64,000 nt of DNA from Haemophilus haemolyticus (GCF_001679045.1 NZ_LYCK01000014.1:99276-163275); one strand, 5' to 3'; shown: positions 22,530 to 32,611, numbered from the stretch's first letter. The notes: generated from the sequence alone by a model not told the origin. Program-made: numbers and translations.

Positions 22530-22583
22530 TTTTATTTAGAAAGAACATAATAAGAAATGTAATTTCATTATGGAGAGCATTCT

Positions 22584-23582
22584 ATGAGCACCATTCATGA
22601 TGTAGCCGAATTAGCCCATGTATCTATTGCGACTGTTTCTCGTGTTGTAAATCAACATCCCTCAGTGAGTGAAGACACCCGCCTTGCAGTAAAACAAGCA
22701 ATTGAGCAACTTAATTATCAGCCAAACGCAAATGCTAAAGCCCTTGCAATACAAAACACCGATACTATTGGTGTGGTTGTTACCGATGTAACAGACTCGT
22801 TTTTTGCTATTTTAGTGAAAGCTGTAGATAAAGTTGCAGAAGCACATCGTAAAACAATCTTGATTGGTATTGGTTATCACCACGCAGAAAAGGAACGTGA
22901 AGCGATTGATACTTTACTTCGCAAGCGTTGTAGTTGTTTAGTTGTGCATTCCAAAGCGTTATCTGACGATGAACTTAGCCATTATTTGAAAACAGTACCA
23001 GGAATGGTGATTATCAACCGAGTGATTCAAGGCTATGAAAATCGTTGCGTAAGTTTAAATAATAAAAAAGGAACCTACTTAGCAACGGAAATGCTTATCC
23101 GTTGTGGTCATAAACATATCGCATATATTGGATCTAACCATGCAATTTTCGATGAAATTGAGCGTCGAGATGGTTATCTGACTGCATTAAAAGATCACAA
23201 TTATCCAATTATTGAGCATGCCATAACACACAATTCACCAGACTTCGAGGGTGGTGAAAAAGCCATGATTGATTTACTTAGTTATAACAAAGATCTCACT
23301 GCGGTAGTTGCCTATAACGATTCAATGGCTGCGGGAGCCATTTCAGTTCTCAATGAAAACAATATTAGTGTACCAAGCCAATTTTCAATCATTGGTTTTG
23401 ACGATATGCCAATTGCTCGTTATTTAATTCCTAAATTGACGACCATTCGCTATCCTATTGATTTAATGGCAACTTATGCGGCTAACCTTGCATTAAGCCT
23501 TGTCGATAATGAGGTGAGAACGCCATCAACAATTCAATTTAACCCAACATTAGTGCGTCGTTTTTCTGTGGAATCTATCTAA
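22584..23582 (+). CDS. galS: GalS/GalR-type LacI-family repressor of galactose genes
   Basis: A 332-residue LacI-family regulator. The N-terminal helix-turn-helix reads [20 protein letters not shown] with hinge region [13 protein letters not shown], followed by a periplasmic-binding-protein-like effector domain ([45 protein letters not shown]). It is divergent from galTKM and upstream of mglBAC, with matching operators at both promoters, so galactose is the expected inducer. The ATG follows GGAGAG by 6 nt. Confidence 0.92.
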   Translation: MSTIHDVAELAHVSIATVSRVVNQHPSVSEDTRLAVKQAIEQLNYQPNANAKALAIQNTDTIGVVVTDVTDSFFAILVKAVDKVAEAHRKTILIGIGYHHAEKEREAIDTLLRKRCSCLVVHSKALSDDELSHYLKTVPGMVIINRVIQGYENRCVSLNNKKGTYLATEMLIRCGHKHIAYIGSNHAIFDEIERRDGYLTALKDHNYPIIEHAITHNSPDFEGGEKAMIDLLSYNKDLTAVVAYNDSMAAGAISVLNENNISVPSQFSIIGFDDMPIARYLIPKLTTIRYPIDLMATYAANLALSLVDNEVRTPSTIQFNPTLVRRFSVESI

Positions 23583-23608
23583 ATTTGAAAATAAACGCAC
23601 TCATAAAA

Positions 23609-23624
23609 TGTGATAGCGATCACA
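23609..23624. promoter_or_regulatory. distal CRP site of mglBAC
   Basis: TGTGA-TAGCGA-TCACA is a perfect CRP site. Its centre is at about -90 relative to the predicted mglB start site. It lies just past the galS stop codon. Confidence 0.78.
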
Positions 23625-23638
23625 AATCCGAATTTTTA

Positions 23639-23654
23639 ATGTAATCGTTTTCAT
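23639..23654. promoter_or_regulatory. GalS operator of mglBAC
   Basis: ATGTAATCGTTTTCAT matches GTGNAANCGNTTNCAC except at the two outer positions. Its centre is at about -60, sandwiched between two CRP sites, as in the E. coli mgl promoter logic. Confidence 0.72.
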
Positions 23655-23657
23655 TTA

Positions 23658-23700
23658 TGTGAGTTTGATCACAGATTCCAAGCAGATTATTCGCTAATAT
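23658..23700 (+). promoter_or_regulatory. mglBAC promoter with class II CRP site
   Basis: CRP site TGTGA-GTTTGA-TCACA (23658-23673, centre 23665.5) and a -10 TAATAT at 23695-23700 predict a start near 23707, placing CRP exactly at -41.5. The good fit also rules out the upstream ATG at 23709 as the mglB start. Confidence 0.82.
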
Positions 23701-23768
23701 GGCATTAATTGCAGAATGTAATGCAATATTTATCTCTAACATCAACATTCCAAAATAGGAGCGTTATT

Positions 23769-24764
23769 ATGAAAAAAACAGCAGTATTAAGTGCAGTTGC
23801 TTTGGCTATCGGTTTAGGTGCAGCATCTTCTAGCTTCGCAGCAAGTAACAAAATTGGTGTAACCATTTACAAATACGATGACAACTTCATGTCTTTAATG
23901 CGTAAAGAAATTGATAAAGAAGCTAAAGCACTTGGTGGCATTAACTTATTAATGAATGACTCCCAAAATGCACAATCAATTCAAAATGACCAAGTTGATG
24001 TATTACTTTCCAAAGGTGTGAAAGCTCTTGCAATTAACTTAGTTGACCCTGCTGCAGCACCAACCATTATTAGCAAAGCAAAACCAGACAACATTCCGGT
24101 TGTATTCTTTAATAAAGACCCAGGTGCAAAAGCTATCGGTTCTTATGAACATGCTTACTATGTAGGTACTGATCCAAAAGAATCAGGCTTAATTCAAGGG
24201 GATTTAATTGCAAAACAATGGAAAGCGAATCCAGCTCTAGACTTAAATAAAGATGGCAAAATCCAATTCGTATTATTAAAAGGTGAGCCAGGTCACCCAG
24301 ATGCTGAAGCACGTACAAAATTCGTAGTTGAAGAACTTAATGCAAAAGGTATCCAAACTGAACAATTATTTATTGATACTGGTATGTGGGATGCTGCAAT
24401 GGCGAAAGATAAAGTAGATGCTTGGTTATCTAGCTCTAAAGCGAACGACATTGAAGTAATTATTTCTAACAACGATGGCATGGCATTAGGCGCATTAGAA
24501 GCAACCAAAGCACATGGTAAAAAACTCCCTATCTTCGGTGTGGATGCATTACCAGAAGCATTACAACTCATCAAAAAAGGTGAACTTGCTGGTACTGTGT
24601 TAAACGATGGTGTGAACCAAGGTAAAGCAGTTGTTCAATTATCTAACAACTTAGCACAAGGCAAAGCAGCAACTGAAGGCACAAAATGGGAATTAAAAGA
24701 TCGTGTTGTACGTATCCCTTATGTTGGTGTAGATAAAGACAACTTAGGCGACTTCTTAAAATAA
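23769..24764 (+). CDS. mglB: MglB, periplasmic D-galactose/D-glucose binding protein
   Basis: A 331-residue binding protein of the MglBAC high-affinity galactose transporter. The signal peptide covers about residues 1-24 ([10 protein letters not shown]...SSFA). The mature protein begins [18 protein letters not shown]. The calcium-binding EF-hand-like loop DLNKDGKIQ is present, as in E. coli GGBP, and sugar-contact segments include FFNKDP and NNDGMALGA. The start at 23769 follows AGGAG. A hairpin after the gene probably lets mglB be expressed above mglAC. Confidence 0.97.
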   Translation: MKKTAVLSAVALAIGLGAASSSFAASNKIGVTIYKYDDNFMSLMRKEIDKEAKALGGINLLMNDSQNAQSIQNDQVDVLLSKGVKALAINLVDPAAAPTIISKAKPDNIPVVFFNKDPGAKAIGSYEHAYYVGTDPKESGLIQGDLIAKQWKANPALDLNKDGKIQFVLLKGEPGHPDAEARTKFVVEELNAKGIQTEQLFIDTGMWDAAMAKDKVDAWLSSSKANDIEVIISNNDGMALGALEATKAHGKKLPIFGVDALPEALQLIKKGELAGTVLNDGVNQGKAVVQLSNNLAQGKAATEGTKWELKDRVVRIPYVGVDKDNLGDFLK

Positions 24765-24790
24765 TTTCTCATCAATTTTTGTTGTAATCC

Positions 24791-24817
24791 AAGGGGAAGT
24801 TGCCCTTCCCCTTTTTA
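24791..24817 (+). terminator. attenuating hairpin between mglB and mglA
   Basis: A 9-bp stem AAGGGGAAG / CTTCCCCTT (24791-24799, 24805-24813) with a 5-nt loop and a short T run. It sits inside the mgl operon and is expected to reduce but not abolish read-through, or to protect mglB mRNA from 3' decay. Confidence 0.75.
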
Positions 24818-24829
24818 ACGAGGTTGGAT

Positions 24830-26350
24830 ATGACATCTCAAACTCAAAGTCAAGACAGCCAAGTGCTGCTCACAATGACCAATGTCTGCAAGTCCTTTCC
24901 AGGCGTAAAAGCCTTAGATAACGCAAACTTAACGGTTCGATCACATTCTGTTCATGCTTTAATGGGTGAGAACGGCGCGGGCAAATCTACATTATTAAAA
25001 TGCTTATTTGGCATTTATGCCAAAGATGAAGGTGAAATCCTTTTCTTAGGCCAACCCGTCAATTTTAAAACATCTAAAGAAGCCCTTGAGAATGGTATTT
25101 CAATGGTGCACCAAGAACTCAACCTCGTACGCCAAACTAGCGTAATGGATAACTTGTGGCTTGGACGCTATCCACTTAAAGGACCTTTTGTCGATCACGC
25201 CAAAATGTACCGTGATACTAAAGCGATTTTTGATGAATTGGATATCGATGTAGATCCTAAAGAAAAGGTCGCCAAACTTTCAGTTTCTCAAATGCAGATG
25301 ATCGAAATTGCGAAGGCGTTCTCATATAACGCTAAAATCGTAATCATGGATGAACCAACATCCTCGCTTTCTGAAAAAGAAGTTGAGCATCTATTTAAAA
25401 TTATCGACAAATTAAAACAACGCGGTTGCGGAATTATTTATATTTCTCACAAAATGGATGAAATCTTCAAAATCTGTGATGAAATTACTATTTTACGCGA
25501 CGGTAAATGGATCAACACGGTAAACGTAAAAGAATCCAGCATGGAACAAATTGTCGGAATGATGGTAGGTCGTGAATTAACACAGCGTTTCCCTGAAAAA
25601 ACAAACACGCCCAAAGAAGTAATTTTACAGGTGGAAAATCTTACCGCCAAAAATCAACCATCCATTCAAGATGTATCTTTTGAATTACGAAAAGGTGAAA
25701 TTCTCGGTATCGCAGGCCTTGTGGGGGCTAAACGTACTGATATCGTTGAAGCTATTTTTGGCGTACGTGAATTAACCGAAGGAACTATCAAGTTACACGG
25801 AAAAACCGTGAAAAATCATACCGCACTTGAAGCGATTAATAATGGCTTTGCATTGGTAACTGAAGAGCGTCGTTCAACGGGTATTTACTCCAATTTAAGC
25901 ATTGAATTTAACTCATTGATTTCAAATATGAAATCTTATCTCACACCATGGAAATTACTTAGCACGAAGAAAATGAAAAGTGATACCCAGTGGGTAATTG
26001 ATTCAATGAATGTTAAAACGCCATCACATAGAACAACAATTGGTTCTCTTTCTGGCGGTAACCAACAAAAGGTTATTATCGGTCGCTGGCTTTTAACTCA
26101 ACCTGAAATTCTGATGCTTGATGAGCCGACTCGTGGTATCGACATCGGGGCAAAATTTGAAATTTACCAACTCATTCAAGAACTCGCTAAAAAAGATAAA
26201 GGCATTATTATGATTTCATCAGAAATGCCTGAATTATTAGGTGTAACTGACCGTATTTTAGTGATGAGTAACGGTAAATTGGCGGGTATAGTAGAAACTG
26301 CAAAAACTTCACAAGAAGAAATCTTGCAACTCGCTGCGAAATATTTATAA
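24830..26350 (+). CDS. mglA: MglA, ATPase of the galactose ABC transporter
   Basis: A 506-residue tandem ABC ATPase of the sugar (RbsA/MglA) class. The first domain has [15 protein letters not shown]-loop MVHQELNLV and [11 protein letters not shown]. The second has a degenerate Walker A ([11 protein letters not shown]), as normal for the family, an intact signature [14 protein letters not shown] and [15 protein letters not shown] start at MTSQTQSQ (24830), since ten upstream codons lie in the terminator hairpin. A DNA uptake sequence (25820-25828) is internal. Confidence 0.96.
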   Translation: MTSQTQSQDSQVLLTMTNVCKSFPGVKALDNANLTVRSHSVHALMGENGAGKSTLLKCLFGIYAKDEGEILFLGQPVNFKTSKEALENGISMVHQELNLVRQTSVMDNLWLGRYPLKGPFVDHAKMYRDTKAIFDELDIDVDPKEKVAKLSVSQMQMIEIAKAFSYNAKIVIMDEPTSSLSEKEVEHLFKIIDKLKQRGCGIIYISHKMDEIFKICDEITILRDGKWINTVNVKESSMEQIVGMMVGRELTQRFPEKTNTPKEVILQVENLTAKNQPSIQDVSFELRKGEILGIAGLVGAKRTDIVEAIFGVRELTEGTIKLHGKTVKNHTALEAINNGFALVTEERRSTGIYSNLSIEFNSLISNMKSYLTPWKLLSTKKMKSDTQWVIDSMNVKTPSHRTTIGSLSGGNQQKVIIGRWLLTQPEILMLDEPTRGIDIGAKFEIYQLIQELAKKDKGIIMISSEMPELLGVTDRILVMSNGKLAGIVETAKTSQEEILQLAAKYL

Positions 26351-26368
26351 AGATAAAAGGAACAAATC

Positions 26369-27379
26369 ATGAGTGCCTTACAAAAAAACAAATCCTTTGA
26401 TTTATTAAAACAAAATGCGATTTATTTTGTCTTGCTGATTTTGCTCGGCATTATTATTGCGCAAGATCCAACCTTTTTAAATTTAATCAACTTCAGTAAC
26501 ATCTTAACCCAATCTTCTGTGCGCTTAATTATTGCTCTCGGGGTTGCCGGATTGTTGATTACACAAGGGACTGACTTATCTGCTGGTCGCCAAGTTGGTT
26601 TAGCTGCGGTTATCTCTGCAACCATGTTGCAATCAATGGAAAATATGAACCGCGTATTCCCTGAAATGGGTGAAATTCCAATTCCTGTGGTAATTCTTGC
26701 AGTTTGTGCTATCGGTGCAGTAATTGGTTTAGTGAATGGTTTAGTTATTGCTTACTTAAATGTAACTCCATTCATCGCAACCATGGGTACCATGATCATC
26801 GTATATGGTTTCAACTCACTATACTATGATGCTGTAGGTGGCTCTCCAATCGCAGGTTTTAGTGAAAATTTCTCAACATTCGCGCAAGGATTCTTCCGAG
26901 TCGGCAGCTTTAAACTCTCTTACATCACGATCTATGCAGCTATCGCAGCATTATTAGTATGGATTATGTGGAACAAAACTCGTTTCGGTAAAAACGTATT
27001 TGCTATCGGTGGTAACCCTGAAGCTGCGAAAGTATCTGGCGTAAACGTTGCGCGTAACTTAGTTGTCATCTACATGATTGCAGGTATGTTCTATGCATTC
27101 GGTGGTATGCTCGAAGCTGGTCGTATCGGTTCTGCAACTAACAACTTAGGTTTCATGTATGAATTAGATGCGATCGCCGCTTGCGTGGTAGGTGGCGTAT
27201 CCTTCGCTGGTGGTGTGGGTACCGTTATTGGTGTAATCACTGGGGTTATCATCTTTACAGTTATCAACTACGGTTTAACTTACATCGGTGTAAACCCTTA
27301 CTGGCAATACATCATCAAAGGTAGCATTATTATTCTAGCGGTAGCCATTGACTCATTAAAATACGCGAAGAAAAAATAA
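26369..27379 (+). CDS. mglC: MglC, permease of the galactose ABC transporter
   Basis: A 336-residue membrane protein with about eight to ten helices, of the RbsC/MglC branched family. Conserved segments are GTDLSAGRQVGLAAVISAT, IATMGTMIIVYG and FAIGGNPEAAKVSGVNV, the ATPase-coupling loop. AAAAGGA precedes the ATG. It is the last gene of mglBAC, followed by a strong terminator. Confidence 0.96.
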   Translation: MSALQKNKSFDLLKQNAIYFVLLILLGIIIAQDPTFLNLINFSNILTQSSVRLIIALGVAGLLITQGTDLSAGRQVGLAAVISATMLQSMENMNRVFPEMGEIPIPVVILAVCAIGAVIGLVNGLVIAYLNVTPFIATMGTMIIVYGFNSLYYDAVGGSPIAGFSENFSTFAQGFFRVGSFKLSYITIYAAIAALLVWIMWNKTRFGKNVFAIGGNPEAAKVSGVNVARNLVVIYMIAGMFYAFGGMLEAGRIGSATNNLGFMYELDAIAACVVGGVSFAGGVGTVIGVITGVIIFTVINYGLTYIGVNPYWQYIIKGSIIILAVAIDSLKYAKKK

Positions 27380-27406
27380 TACGAATAATCTCTCTAAAGA
27401 TAACAA

Positions 27407-27437
27407 AAAAGTGGGCGTCCTTGCCCACTTTTGTTTT
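27407..27437 (+). terminator. terminator of mglBAC
   Basis: A 10-bp stem AAAAGTGGGC / GCCCACTTTT (27407-27416, 27423-27432) with a 6-nt loop is followed by GTTTTAT. It lies about 27 bp after the mglC stop. Confidence 0.88.
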
Positions 27438-27539
27438 ATATACTCAATTCAACGTGAATTCATAACCTCACTAACGATATTTATGCAATAATCAGCAAAC
27501 CCTGTATAATTGCACCACCATTTTTATAGAGAGATAATC

Positions 27540-28274
27540 ATGCAAATTAACTTTACACAAGTATTGCAAGACAGTTGGAACTTCTTCCGTAATCAACAAA
27601 AAATCATGCTGCAATTTGTCGCAATTTTATTTATTGTGCAAAGCGCGAGTGCACTTTTAAGTTTTCCAGTTAATGATGAAAATAAAAATGATGTATTAAA
27701 TCTCGCGAATAGAGATATAACTGGCTTTATCTTTTCAGTTGCAATCACTCAGATTTTAACGAGCTTTATTGCAGCTTGGGGATTAGCCTCAATCCATAAA
27801 ATTAGCTTACAAAATTACCGCACTTTGGGGGAAACCTTCTCACTTACCTTGCGCCGTTTTGCAGGTGTAATTCTGTTAGATCTATTAATGGTTGCACCAA
27901 TGTTACTTGGTCTTGGTGAAGCATTTGCTGCATTACTCACAAAAAAATCGCCCTCTATCATGTCACTTATCGCGATGATTGTTGGCGTTTGGTTCTTCGT
28001 CCGTTTAAATTTGACGGCAGTACATTATCTTTCTACTCAAGATACACTTTCGCAAACTATCCGAAAAATTTGGATACGAGGAAATACTCGAAAAGGCGTA
28101 TTGTTTATTTATACCCTACTGGTTTATTTTCTAGTGCCAGTCCTCATTTTCCAATTAAGCGCATTTTCCAATAATGCTGTGTTTGATATGGTGATAGGAA
28201 TTTTCACCGCATTACTTAATATTTTTATGCTAGTAGTGACTTATCGTTTCTACAGCTTATTTATGAAGGATTAA
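27540..28274 (+). CDS. yciC: YciC family inner membrane protein
   Basis: A 244-residue hydrophobic protein with about six membrane helices, of the UPF0259/YciC family; function unknown. The start [20 protein letters not shown] follows a GAGAG, and a TATAAT -10 hexamer is at 27505-27510. The ATG ten codons earlier has no ribosome binding site. It heads a cluster yciC-yciB-yciA-yciI, the same association as in E. coli. A DNA uptake sequence is at 27817-27825. Confidence 0.85.
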   Translation: MQINFTQVLQDSWNFFRNQQKIMLQFVAILFIVQSASALLSFPVNDENKNDVLNLANRDITGFIFSVAITQILTSFIAAWGLASIHKISLQNYRTLGETFSLTLRRFAGVILLDLLMVAPMLLGLGEAFAALLTKKSPSIMSLIAMIVGVWFFVRLNLTAVHYLSTQDTLSQTIRKIWIRGNTRKGVLFIYTLLVYFLVPVLIFQLSAFSNNAVFDMVIGIFTALLNIFMLVVTYRFYSLFMKD

Positions 28275-28279
28275 TCAAT

Positions 28280-28837
28280 ATGAAACAACTCCTTGACTTT
28301 ATCCCTTTAATTTTATTTTTTGTCACTTACAAACTCAGTGGTGTACGTGAAGCAGCTATCGTATTAGTAGTTGCAACAATTTTGCAGATCGTGATTTTAA
28401 AATGGAAATACGGAACCGTTGAAAAACAACAAAAAATCATGGCAAGTGCGGTCGTTTTTTTTGGACTTTTAACTGCTTACTTTAATGAAATCCGCTATTT
28501 ACAATGGAAAGTGACAATTATCAATGCCTTGTTTGCCATTGTTTTGCTCGTCGCACAATTTCAATTTAAAACCCCATTAATCAAAAAATTACTTGGCAAA
28601 GAGCTACAACTGCCCAAAAAGGCTTGGAATACACTAAACCTCGGTTGGGCAGTATTCTTTATTATTTGTATGTTGGTGAATATTTATATCAGCCATAATA
28701 TGTCGGAAGAAGCTTGGGTTGATTTCAAATCTTTCGGAATTATTGGTATGACGGTGATTGCAACGATTATTTCAGGTGCTTATATCTATCGCTATTTACC
28801 TAAAGATGATTCAAATTCAAAAGATGGAGAAAAATAA
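28280..28837 (+). CDS. yciB: YciB/IspZ, inner membrane septation-linked protein
   Basis: A 185-residue membrane protein with about five helices. [19 protein letters not shown], the [20 protein letters not shown] region and [20 protein letters not shown] are signatures of the intracellular septation protein A / YciB family, linked in E. coli and Shigella to cell envelope and division. It starts 5 bp after yciC and shares one base with the yciA start (TAATG). A DNA uptake sequence is at 28444-28452. Confidence 0.93.
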   Translation: MKQLLDFIPLILFFVTYKLSGVREAAIVLVVATILQIVILKWKYGTVEKQQKIMASAVVFFGLLTAYFNEIRYLQWKVTIINALFAIVLLVAQFQFKTPLIKKLLGKELQLPKKAWNTLNLGWAVFFIICMLVNIYISHNMSEEAWVDFKSFGIIGMTVIATIISGAYIYRYLPKDDSNSKDGEK

Positions 28838-29316
28838 TGTCTTCCAATTTTACTGATAAAAATGGCCGCCATTCCAAAGGGATTCTATTACTACGAACCT
28901 TAGCAATGCCTTCTGATACCAATGCTAATGGAGATATTTTCGGCGGTTGGATCATGTCTCAAATGGATATGGGTGGGGCAATTTTAGCAAAAGAAATCGC
29001 ACATGGGCGCGTGGTTACCGTTGCGGTTGAAAGCATGAATTTCATCAAACCAATCTCTGTAGGCGATGTGGTTTGTTGCTACGGCCAATGTCTAAAAGTA
29101 GGACGTTCTTCCATTAAAATTAAAGTAGAAGTATGGGTGAAAAAAGTGGCCAGTGAGCCAATTGGTGAACGTTATTGCGTGACTGATGCGGTATTTACTT
29201 TCGTTGCAGTAGATAATAATAGTCGCTCACGCACAATTCCTCGTGAAAATAACCACGAATTAGAAAAAGCATTAGCCTCAATTGCGGAGTTAGAGGCTGA
29301 ACAAAACGCTTGTTAA
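28837..29316 (+). CDS. yciA: YciA, acyl-CoA thioesterase
   Basis: A 159-residue hot-dog-fold thioesterase that hydrolyses a broad range of acyl-CoAs. The conserved DTNANGDIFGGWIMSQMDMG carries the catalytic Asn/Asp region, with VTVAVESMNFIKPISVGDVV following. H. influenzae YciA is well characterised in this family. The start is coupled to yciB by a one-base overlap. Confidence 0.95.
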   Translation: MSSNFTDKNGRHSKGILLLRTLAMPSDTNANGDIFGGWIMSQMDMGGAILAKEIAHGRVVTVAVESMNFIKPISVGDVVCCYGQCLKVGRSSIKIKVEVWVKKVASEPIGERYCVTDAVFTFVAVDNNSRSRTIPRENNHELEKALASIAELEAEQNAC

Positions 29317-29331
29317 TAGAAGGAAATAATG

Positions 29332-29628
29332 ATGTTCTATGTAATTTTTGCTCAAGACATTCCAAATACATTAGAAAAACGTCTTGCCGTACGCGAGCAA
29401 CACTTAGCTCGTTTAAAACAGCTTCAAGCTAAAAATCGTTTACTTACGGCTGGTCCCAATCCAGCTATTGACGATGAAAATCCTGGAGAGGCAGGTTTTA
29501 CTGGTTCAACCGTCATTGCACAATTCGCAAACTTGCAAGCGGCAAAAGACTGGGCGGCACAAGATCCTTATGTAGAAGCTGGCGTATATGGTGATGTTAT
29601 TGTAAAACCATTTAAAAAAGTATTTTAG
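29332..29628 (+). CDS. yciI: YciI family protein
   Basis: A 98-residue ferredoxin-like-fold protein of the YciI/YCII family. The putative active-site segment [20 protein letters not shown] and the conserved DPYVEAGVY are present. Biochemical role unsettled. Two adjacent ATGs occur; the second (29332) gives 7-nt spacing to AAGGA. Confidence 0.88.
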   Translation: MFYVIFAQDIPNTLEKRLAVREQHLARLKQLQAKNRLLTAGPNPAIDDENPGEAGFTGSTVIAQFANLQAAKDWAAQDPYVEAGVYGDVIVKPFKKVF

Positions 29629-29653
29629 CCCTTCTCAATTCTAATAAGCTAAC

Positions 29654-31435
29654 ATGAAAAAAGTCGCTTTAATTTCTTTCTGCATTTTGACCGCACTTTC
29701 TGCTTTTGCCGATACACCTAACACGACAACCGCATCCATCAATCTTGACCAAGAAAAACAAAACTGGGCGTTAATACAGCATCAAGACTACTTAAAACGT
29801 TTAAAACAACGTGAAACCTTTTTACAGATTGAAGGTTTGTTAAAAAGTGCGGTAAAAAATCAGCAATTTTCTGAAGCGACTCAAAATATCACAAAAAACT
29901 TAATAGACTTATTGCAAGGCTATCCTTTGCAATATGATCTGCTTGCTCGATTTTGGGAGACAAAAATCGTCTTTTTAAAAAGTGATGACATTCAGGGCAA
30001 ACAACAAGCAATAAATGAACTCAATGCATTAGTGCAACAAAATTACCCTTTTGTAACGCCAGTATTTCAAACCTTATTACAAAAACTATCCACGCTTGAG
30101 GAACAACAAACCTCAGCAACGCCGGATAATGCTAAAGAAAATAACACGAATCAAAAAGAACAAAATCCAGTAGAAAATCCTAAACAACTTGCTGAGATTA
30201 TAAAGAACAGTAATCCTAGCACTTTAGATAAAAGTGTATTAATCGAGGCTTTTCCTCGTTATCTAAAAACATTATCGGAACAAATAGAGAATCCAAGTTT
30301 TGAACTCTATCAGCAATGGGCTGAAACTTGGCAACTCTCAGAAGATGAAATCAAACAGTGGAAAATAGCCTTTTTAAATCGTTTTTTTGATAATGAAAGC
30401 TCTGATTTTCAAAAATGGCGTGATGAACAAATCCGACAATTACAGACTGATAATCTAACCGAACGCCGTTTACGAATGGCAATTTGGCAGAAGACCGACC
30501 TTTCTCTGTGGCTTAATTCACTTACAACTGAAGGAAAAGCAAAACAAGAATGGCGTTATTGGGAAGCTAAACAAGATATATCAAAAAATATAGAAAAACT
30601 AACCGCACTTTCAAAAGAGCGGGGGTTCTATCCAATGTTAGCTGCTGCACAATTAAAGCAAGCGTATAAAGTTGATTTTCCAGTAGCACCAAGTTTTACC
30701 GTAGAAGAACAACTTCCTTTCGAGCAAGTTTTCGCCATGATTCGAGAGCTGAGAGAACTTGGACGAAATGGTTTAGCAAAACAACGTTGGCGAATTTTAC
30801 TTGATAATGCTGATTTCACAACTCAGCTAAAACTTGCAGAATATGCTGAAAACCAGCAATGGTTTGAATTAGCTGTTGATGCTTCTATTGTTGCAAAAGC
30901 GTGGGATTACCTGCCCCTTCGTCTGCCAAATGCTTATTCAGAATACTTCAATGCAGCATTACAGAATTTAAATATCAGCAAAACTTTTGCTATGGCAATA
31001 GCCCGTCAAGAAAGTGCTTGGAATCCAATGGCACAATCTTCAGCAAATGCGCGGGGCTTAATGCAACTTCTGTCAAGCACAGCAAAATTGACTGCAGAGA
31101 ATAATCAACTACCTTATCAAGGCGAACAAGATTTATTCAAACCATTGAATAATATTGTGCTAGGTACCGCACATCTTAATGAACTCAATGGAAAATATCC
31201 TAATAATCGAATATTAATTGCAGCCGCTTACAATGCAGGGGCAAATCGAGTAGAAAAATGGTTAAGTCGCACTAATGGAAAATTAGCATTAGACGAATTT
31301 GTTGCATCTATTCCTTTTTACGAAACTCGTGGTTATGTGCAAAATGTCGTCACTTATGACTTTTACTATCAAATTTTACAAAATAAAGAAAACCCACAAA
31401 TCTTTAGCCAAGAAGAATTGAATCGGCTATACTAA
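29654..31435 (+). CDS. slt: Slt, soluble lytic murein transglycosylase
   Basis: A 593-residue periplasmic enzyme that cleaves peptidoglycan glycan strands to 1,6-anhydromuropeptides. The signal peptide is about residues 1-19 (ending LSAFA). A long helical superhelix (about 30-430) precedes the C-terminal catalytic domain. The catalytic glutamate is in MAIARQESAWNP, followed by ANARGLMQLL and AAYNAGANRVEKWL. A low-complexity NKEQNP-rich linker lies near residue 165. Uptake sequences occur at 29690, 29845 and 30602; the first encodes the signal-peptide segment LTALSA. Its stop codon overlaps the trpR promoter. Confidence 0.94.
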   Translation: MKKVALISFCILTALSAFADTPNTTTASINLDQEKQNWALIQHQDYLKRLKQRETFLQIEGLLKSAVKNQQFSEATQNITKNLIDLLQGYPLQYDLLARFWETKIVFLKSDDIQGKQQAINELNALVQQNYPFVTPVFQTLLQKLSTLEEQQTSATPDNAKENNTNQKEQNPVENPKQLAEIIKNSNPSTLDKSVLIEAFPRYLKTLSEQIENPSFELYQQWAETWQLSEDEIKQWKIAFLNRFFDNESSDFQKWRDEQIRQLQTDNLTERRLRMAIWQKTDLSLWLNSLTTEGKAKQEWRYWEAKQDISKNIEKLTALSKERGFYPMLAAAQLKQAYKVDFPVAPSFTVEEQLPFEQVFAMIRELRELGRNGLAKQRWRILLDNADFTTQLKLAEYAENQQWFELAVDASIVAKAWDYLPLRLPNAYSEYFNAALQNLNISKTFAMAIARQESAWNPMAQSSANARGLMQLLSSTAKLTAENNQLPYQGEQDLFKPLNNIVLGTAHLNELNGKYPNNRILIAAAYNAGANRVEKWLSRTNGKLALDEFVASIPFYETRGYVQNVVTYDFYYQILQNKENPQIFSQEELNRLY

Positions 31436-31437
31436 TC

Positions 31438-31455
31438 GCACTAGTTTAATAGTGT
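31438..31455. promoter_or_regulatory. TrpR operator-like palindrome at the trpR promoter
   Basis: GCACTAGTTTAATAGTGT resembles the trp operator GNACTAGTTAACTAGTNC, differing at only three specified positions, and keeps the CTAG half-site core. A -10-like TATACT (31428-31433) puts the start site inside the operator, suggesting autorepression of trpR. Confidence 0.65.
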
Positions 31456-31472
31456 GGAATGGGAGCGTAATT

Positions 31473-31778
31473 ATGTATATCAGCCGCAATTTAGAACAAT
31501 GGAATGCATTTCTTCAAATGCTAAAAATTGCTTTTGAAGAAAACAAAGCGCAGGAATTTCTAACCTTATTATTAACTGCAGACGAACGGGATGCTGTAGG
31601 ATTACGCTTGCAGATTGTCTCTCAGCTAATTGATAAAAATATGCCTCAGCGGGAAATTCAACAAAATCTTAATACAAGTGCCGCCACAATCACTCGAGGT
31701 TCCAATATGATTAAAACGATGGATCCTGATTTTATGCAATGGATGAAACAACATCTTGATCTCATTGAAAAAAACTAA
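31473..31778 (+). CDS. trpR: TrpR, tryptophan-dependent repressor
   Basis: A 101-residue all-helical repressor. The helix-turn-helix reads PQREIQQNLNTSAATITRGS; TADERDAVGLRLQIVSQL and the C-terminal DFMQWMKQHL complete the family pattern. TrpR with bound tryptophan represses trp biosynthetic operons and, in E. coli, itself. I start at MYISRNLEQW after GGGAG; the earlier in-frame start lies within the operator. The location downstream of slt is the same as in E. coli. Confidence 0.94.
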   Translation: MYISRNLEQWNAFLQMLKIAFEENKAQEFLTLLLTADERDAVGLRLQIVSQLIDKNMPQREIQQNLNTSAATITRGSNMIKTMDPDFMQWMKQHLDLIEKN

Positions 31779-32505
31779 GCGAATTTTTACCGCACTTTCT
31801 CACTTATTTAGTCCTAAATGGTGGAAAAAAAACTGGCAGCGAGTTGTCTTTCGTTTTTTTTTCGCCGTTTTTGCTTTGTTGCTGATTTTTCGCTTTGTAC
31901 CTATTCCATTTTCCGCTTATATGGTACAACAAAAAATCGCTAATATTTTACAAGGCGATTTTCGATATCAAATCCAATATAACTGGGTCAGCCTAGAAAA
32001 TATCTCCCCAAACATTCAATTAGCTGTGATTTCATCAGAAGATCAGCGTTTTCCTGAACATTTAGGATTTGATTTTGAGGCTATCCAACGAGCGATTCGG
32101 TATAACGAAAAATCTAAAAAAGGAATCCGAGGAGCATCAACCATTTCCCAGCAAACCGCTAAAAACTTAATGCTTTGGCATGGACAAAATTGGCTACGAA
32201 AAGGTTTAGAAGTTCCAGCAACTATGCTACTTGAGCTGACTTGGTCAAAAAAACGTATTTTAGAAGTGTATTTAAATATTGCAGAATTTGGGAATGGCAT
32301 TTTTGGTGTGGAAGCGGCAAGTCGCTATTACTTTAAAAAATCAGCTAAAAATTTATCTCAAAATGAAGCCGCACTTTTAGCTGCTGTGTTGCCCAATCCA
32401 ATCATTTATAAAGTAAATAAGCCAAGCTTATTAGTTCGTAAAAAACAAACTTGGATTTTGAGACAAATGGGAAATTTAGGTACTGAATACTTGAGCCATT
32501 TATAA
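31756..32505 (+). CDS. mtgA: MtgA, monofunctional peptidoglycan glycosyltransferase
   Basis: A 249-residue membrane-anchored GT51 enzyme that polymerises lipid II. One membrane helix (about residues 30-50) precedes the GT51 domain: AVISSEDQRFPEHLGFD with the catalytic Glu, GASTISQQTAKNLML, KKRILEVYLNIAEFGNGIFG and NEAALLAAVLPNP. The start codon is TTG, overlapping the end of trpR by 23 bp; a second TTG three codons on is also possible. A DNA uptake sequence (31789-31797) encodes FTALSH near the N-terminus. Confidence 0.93.
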   Translation: MISLKKTKRIFTALSHLFSPKWWKKNWQRVVFRFFFAVFALLLIFRFVPIPFSAYMVQQKIANILQGDFRYQIQYNWVSLENISPNIQLAVISSEDQRFPEHLGFDFEAIQRAIRYNEKSKKGIRGASTISQQTAKNLMLWHGQNWLRKGLEVPATMLLELTWSKKRILEVYLNIAEFGNGIFGVEAASRYYFKKSAKNLSQNEAALLAAVLPNPIIYKVNKPSLLVRKKQTWILRQMGNLGTEYLSHL

Positions 32506-32566
32506 AAAATCCAATCGAATTTCTAAAGTAAAACAAACTAAAAAATATTTACTTAATACATAAAAT

Positions 32567-32597
32567 AAAAAAACGAGTCTTAGACTCGTTTTTTTAT
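32567..32597. terminator. bidirectional terminator between mtgA and frdD
   Basis: A perfect 13-bp stem of seven A:T pairs plus CGAGTC/GACTCG (32567-32579, 32583-32595) with a TTA loop. A-rich and T-rich flanks serve both convergent genes. Confidence 0.9.
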
Positions 32598-32611
32598 TTA
32601 TAGCATTTTTA

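Noticed and set aside
23709..23768. Upstream start for MglB at 23709
   Set aside because: It is at the predicted transcription start, has no ribosome binding site and would spoil the signal peptide.
24800..24829. TTG start for MglA at 24800
   Set aside because: The first codons are the loop and right arm of the terminator-like hairpin.
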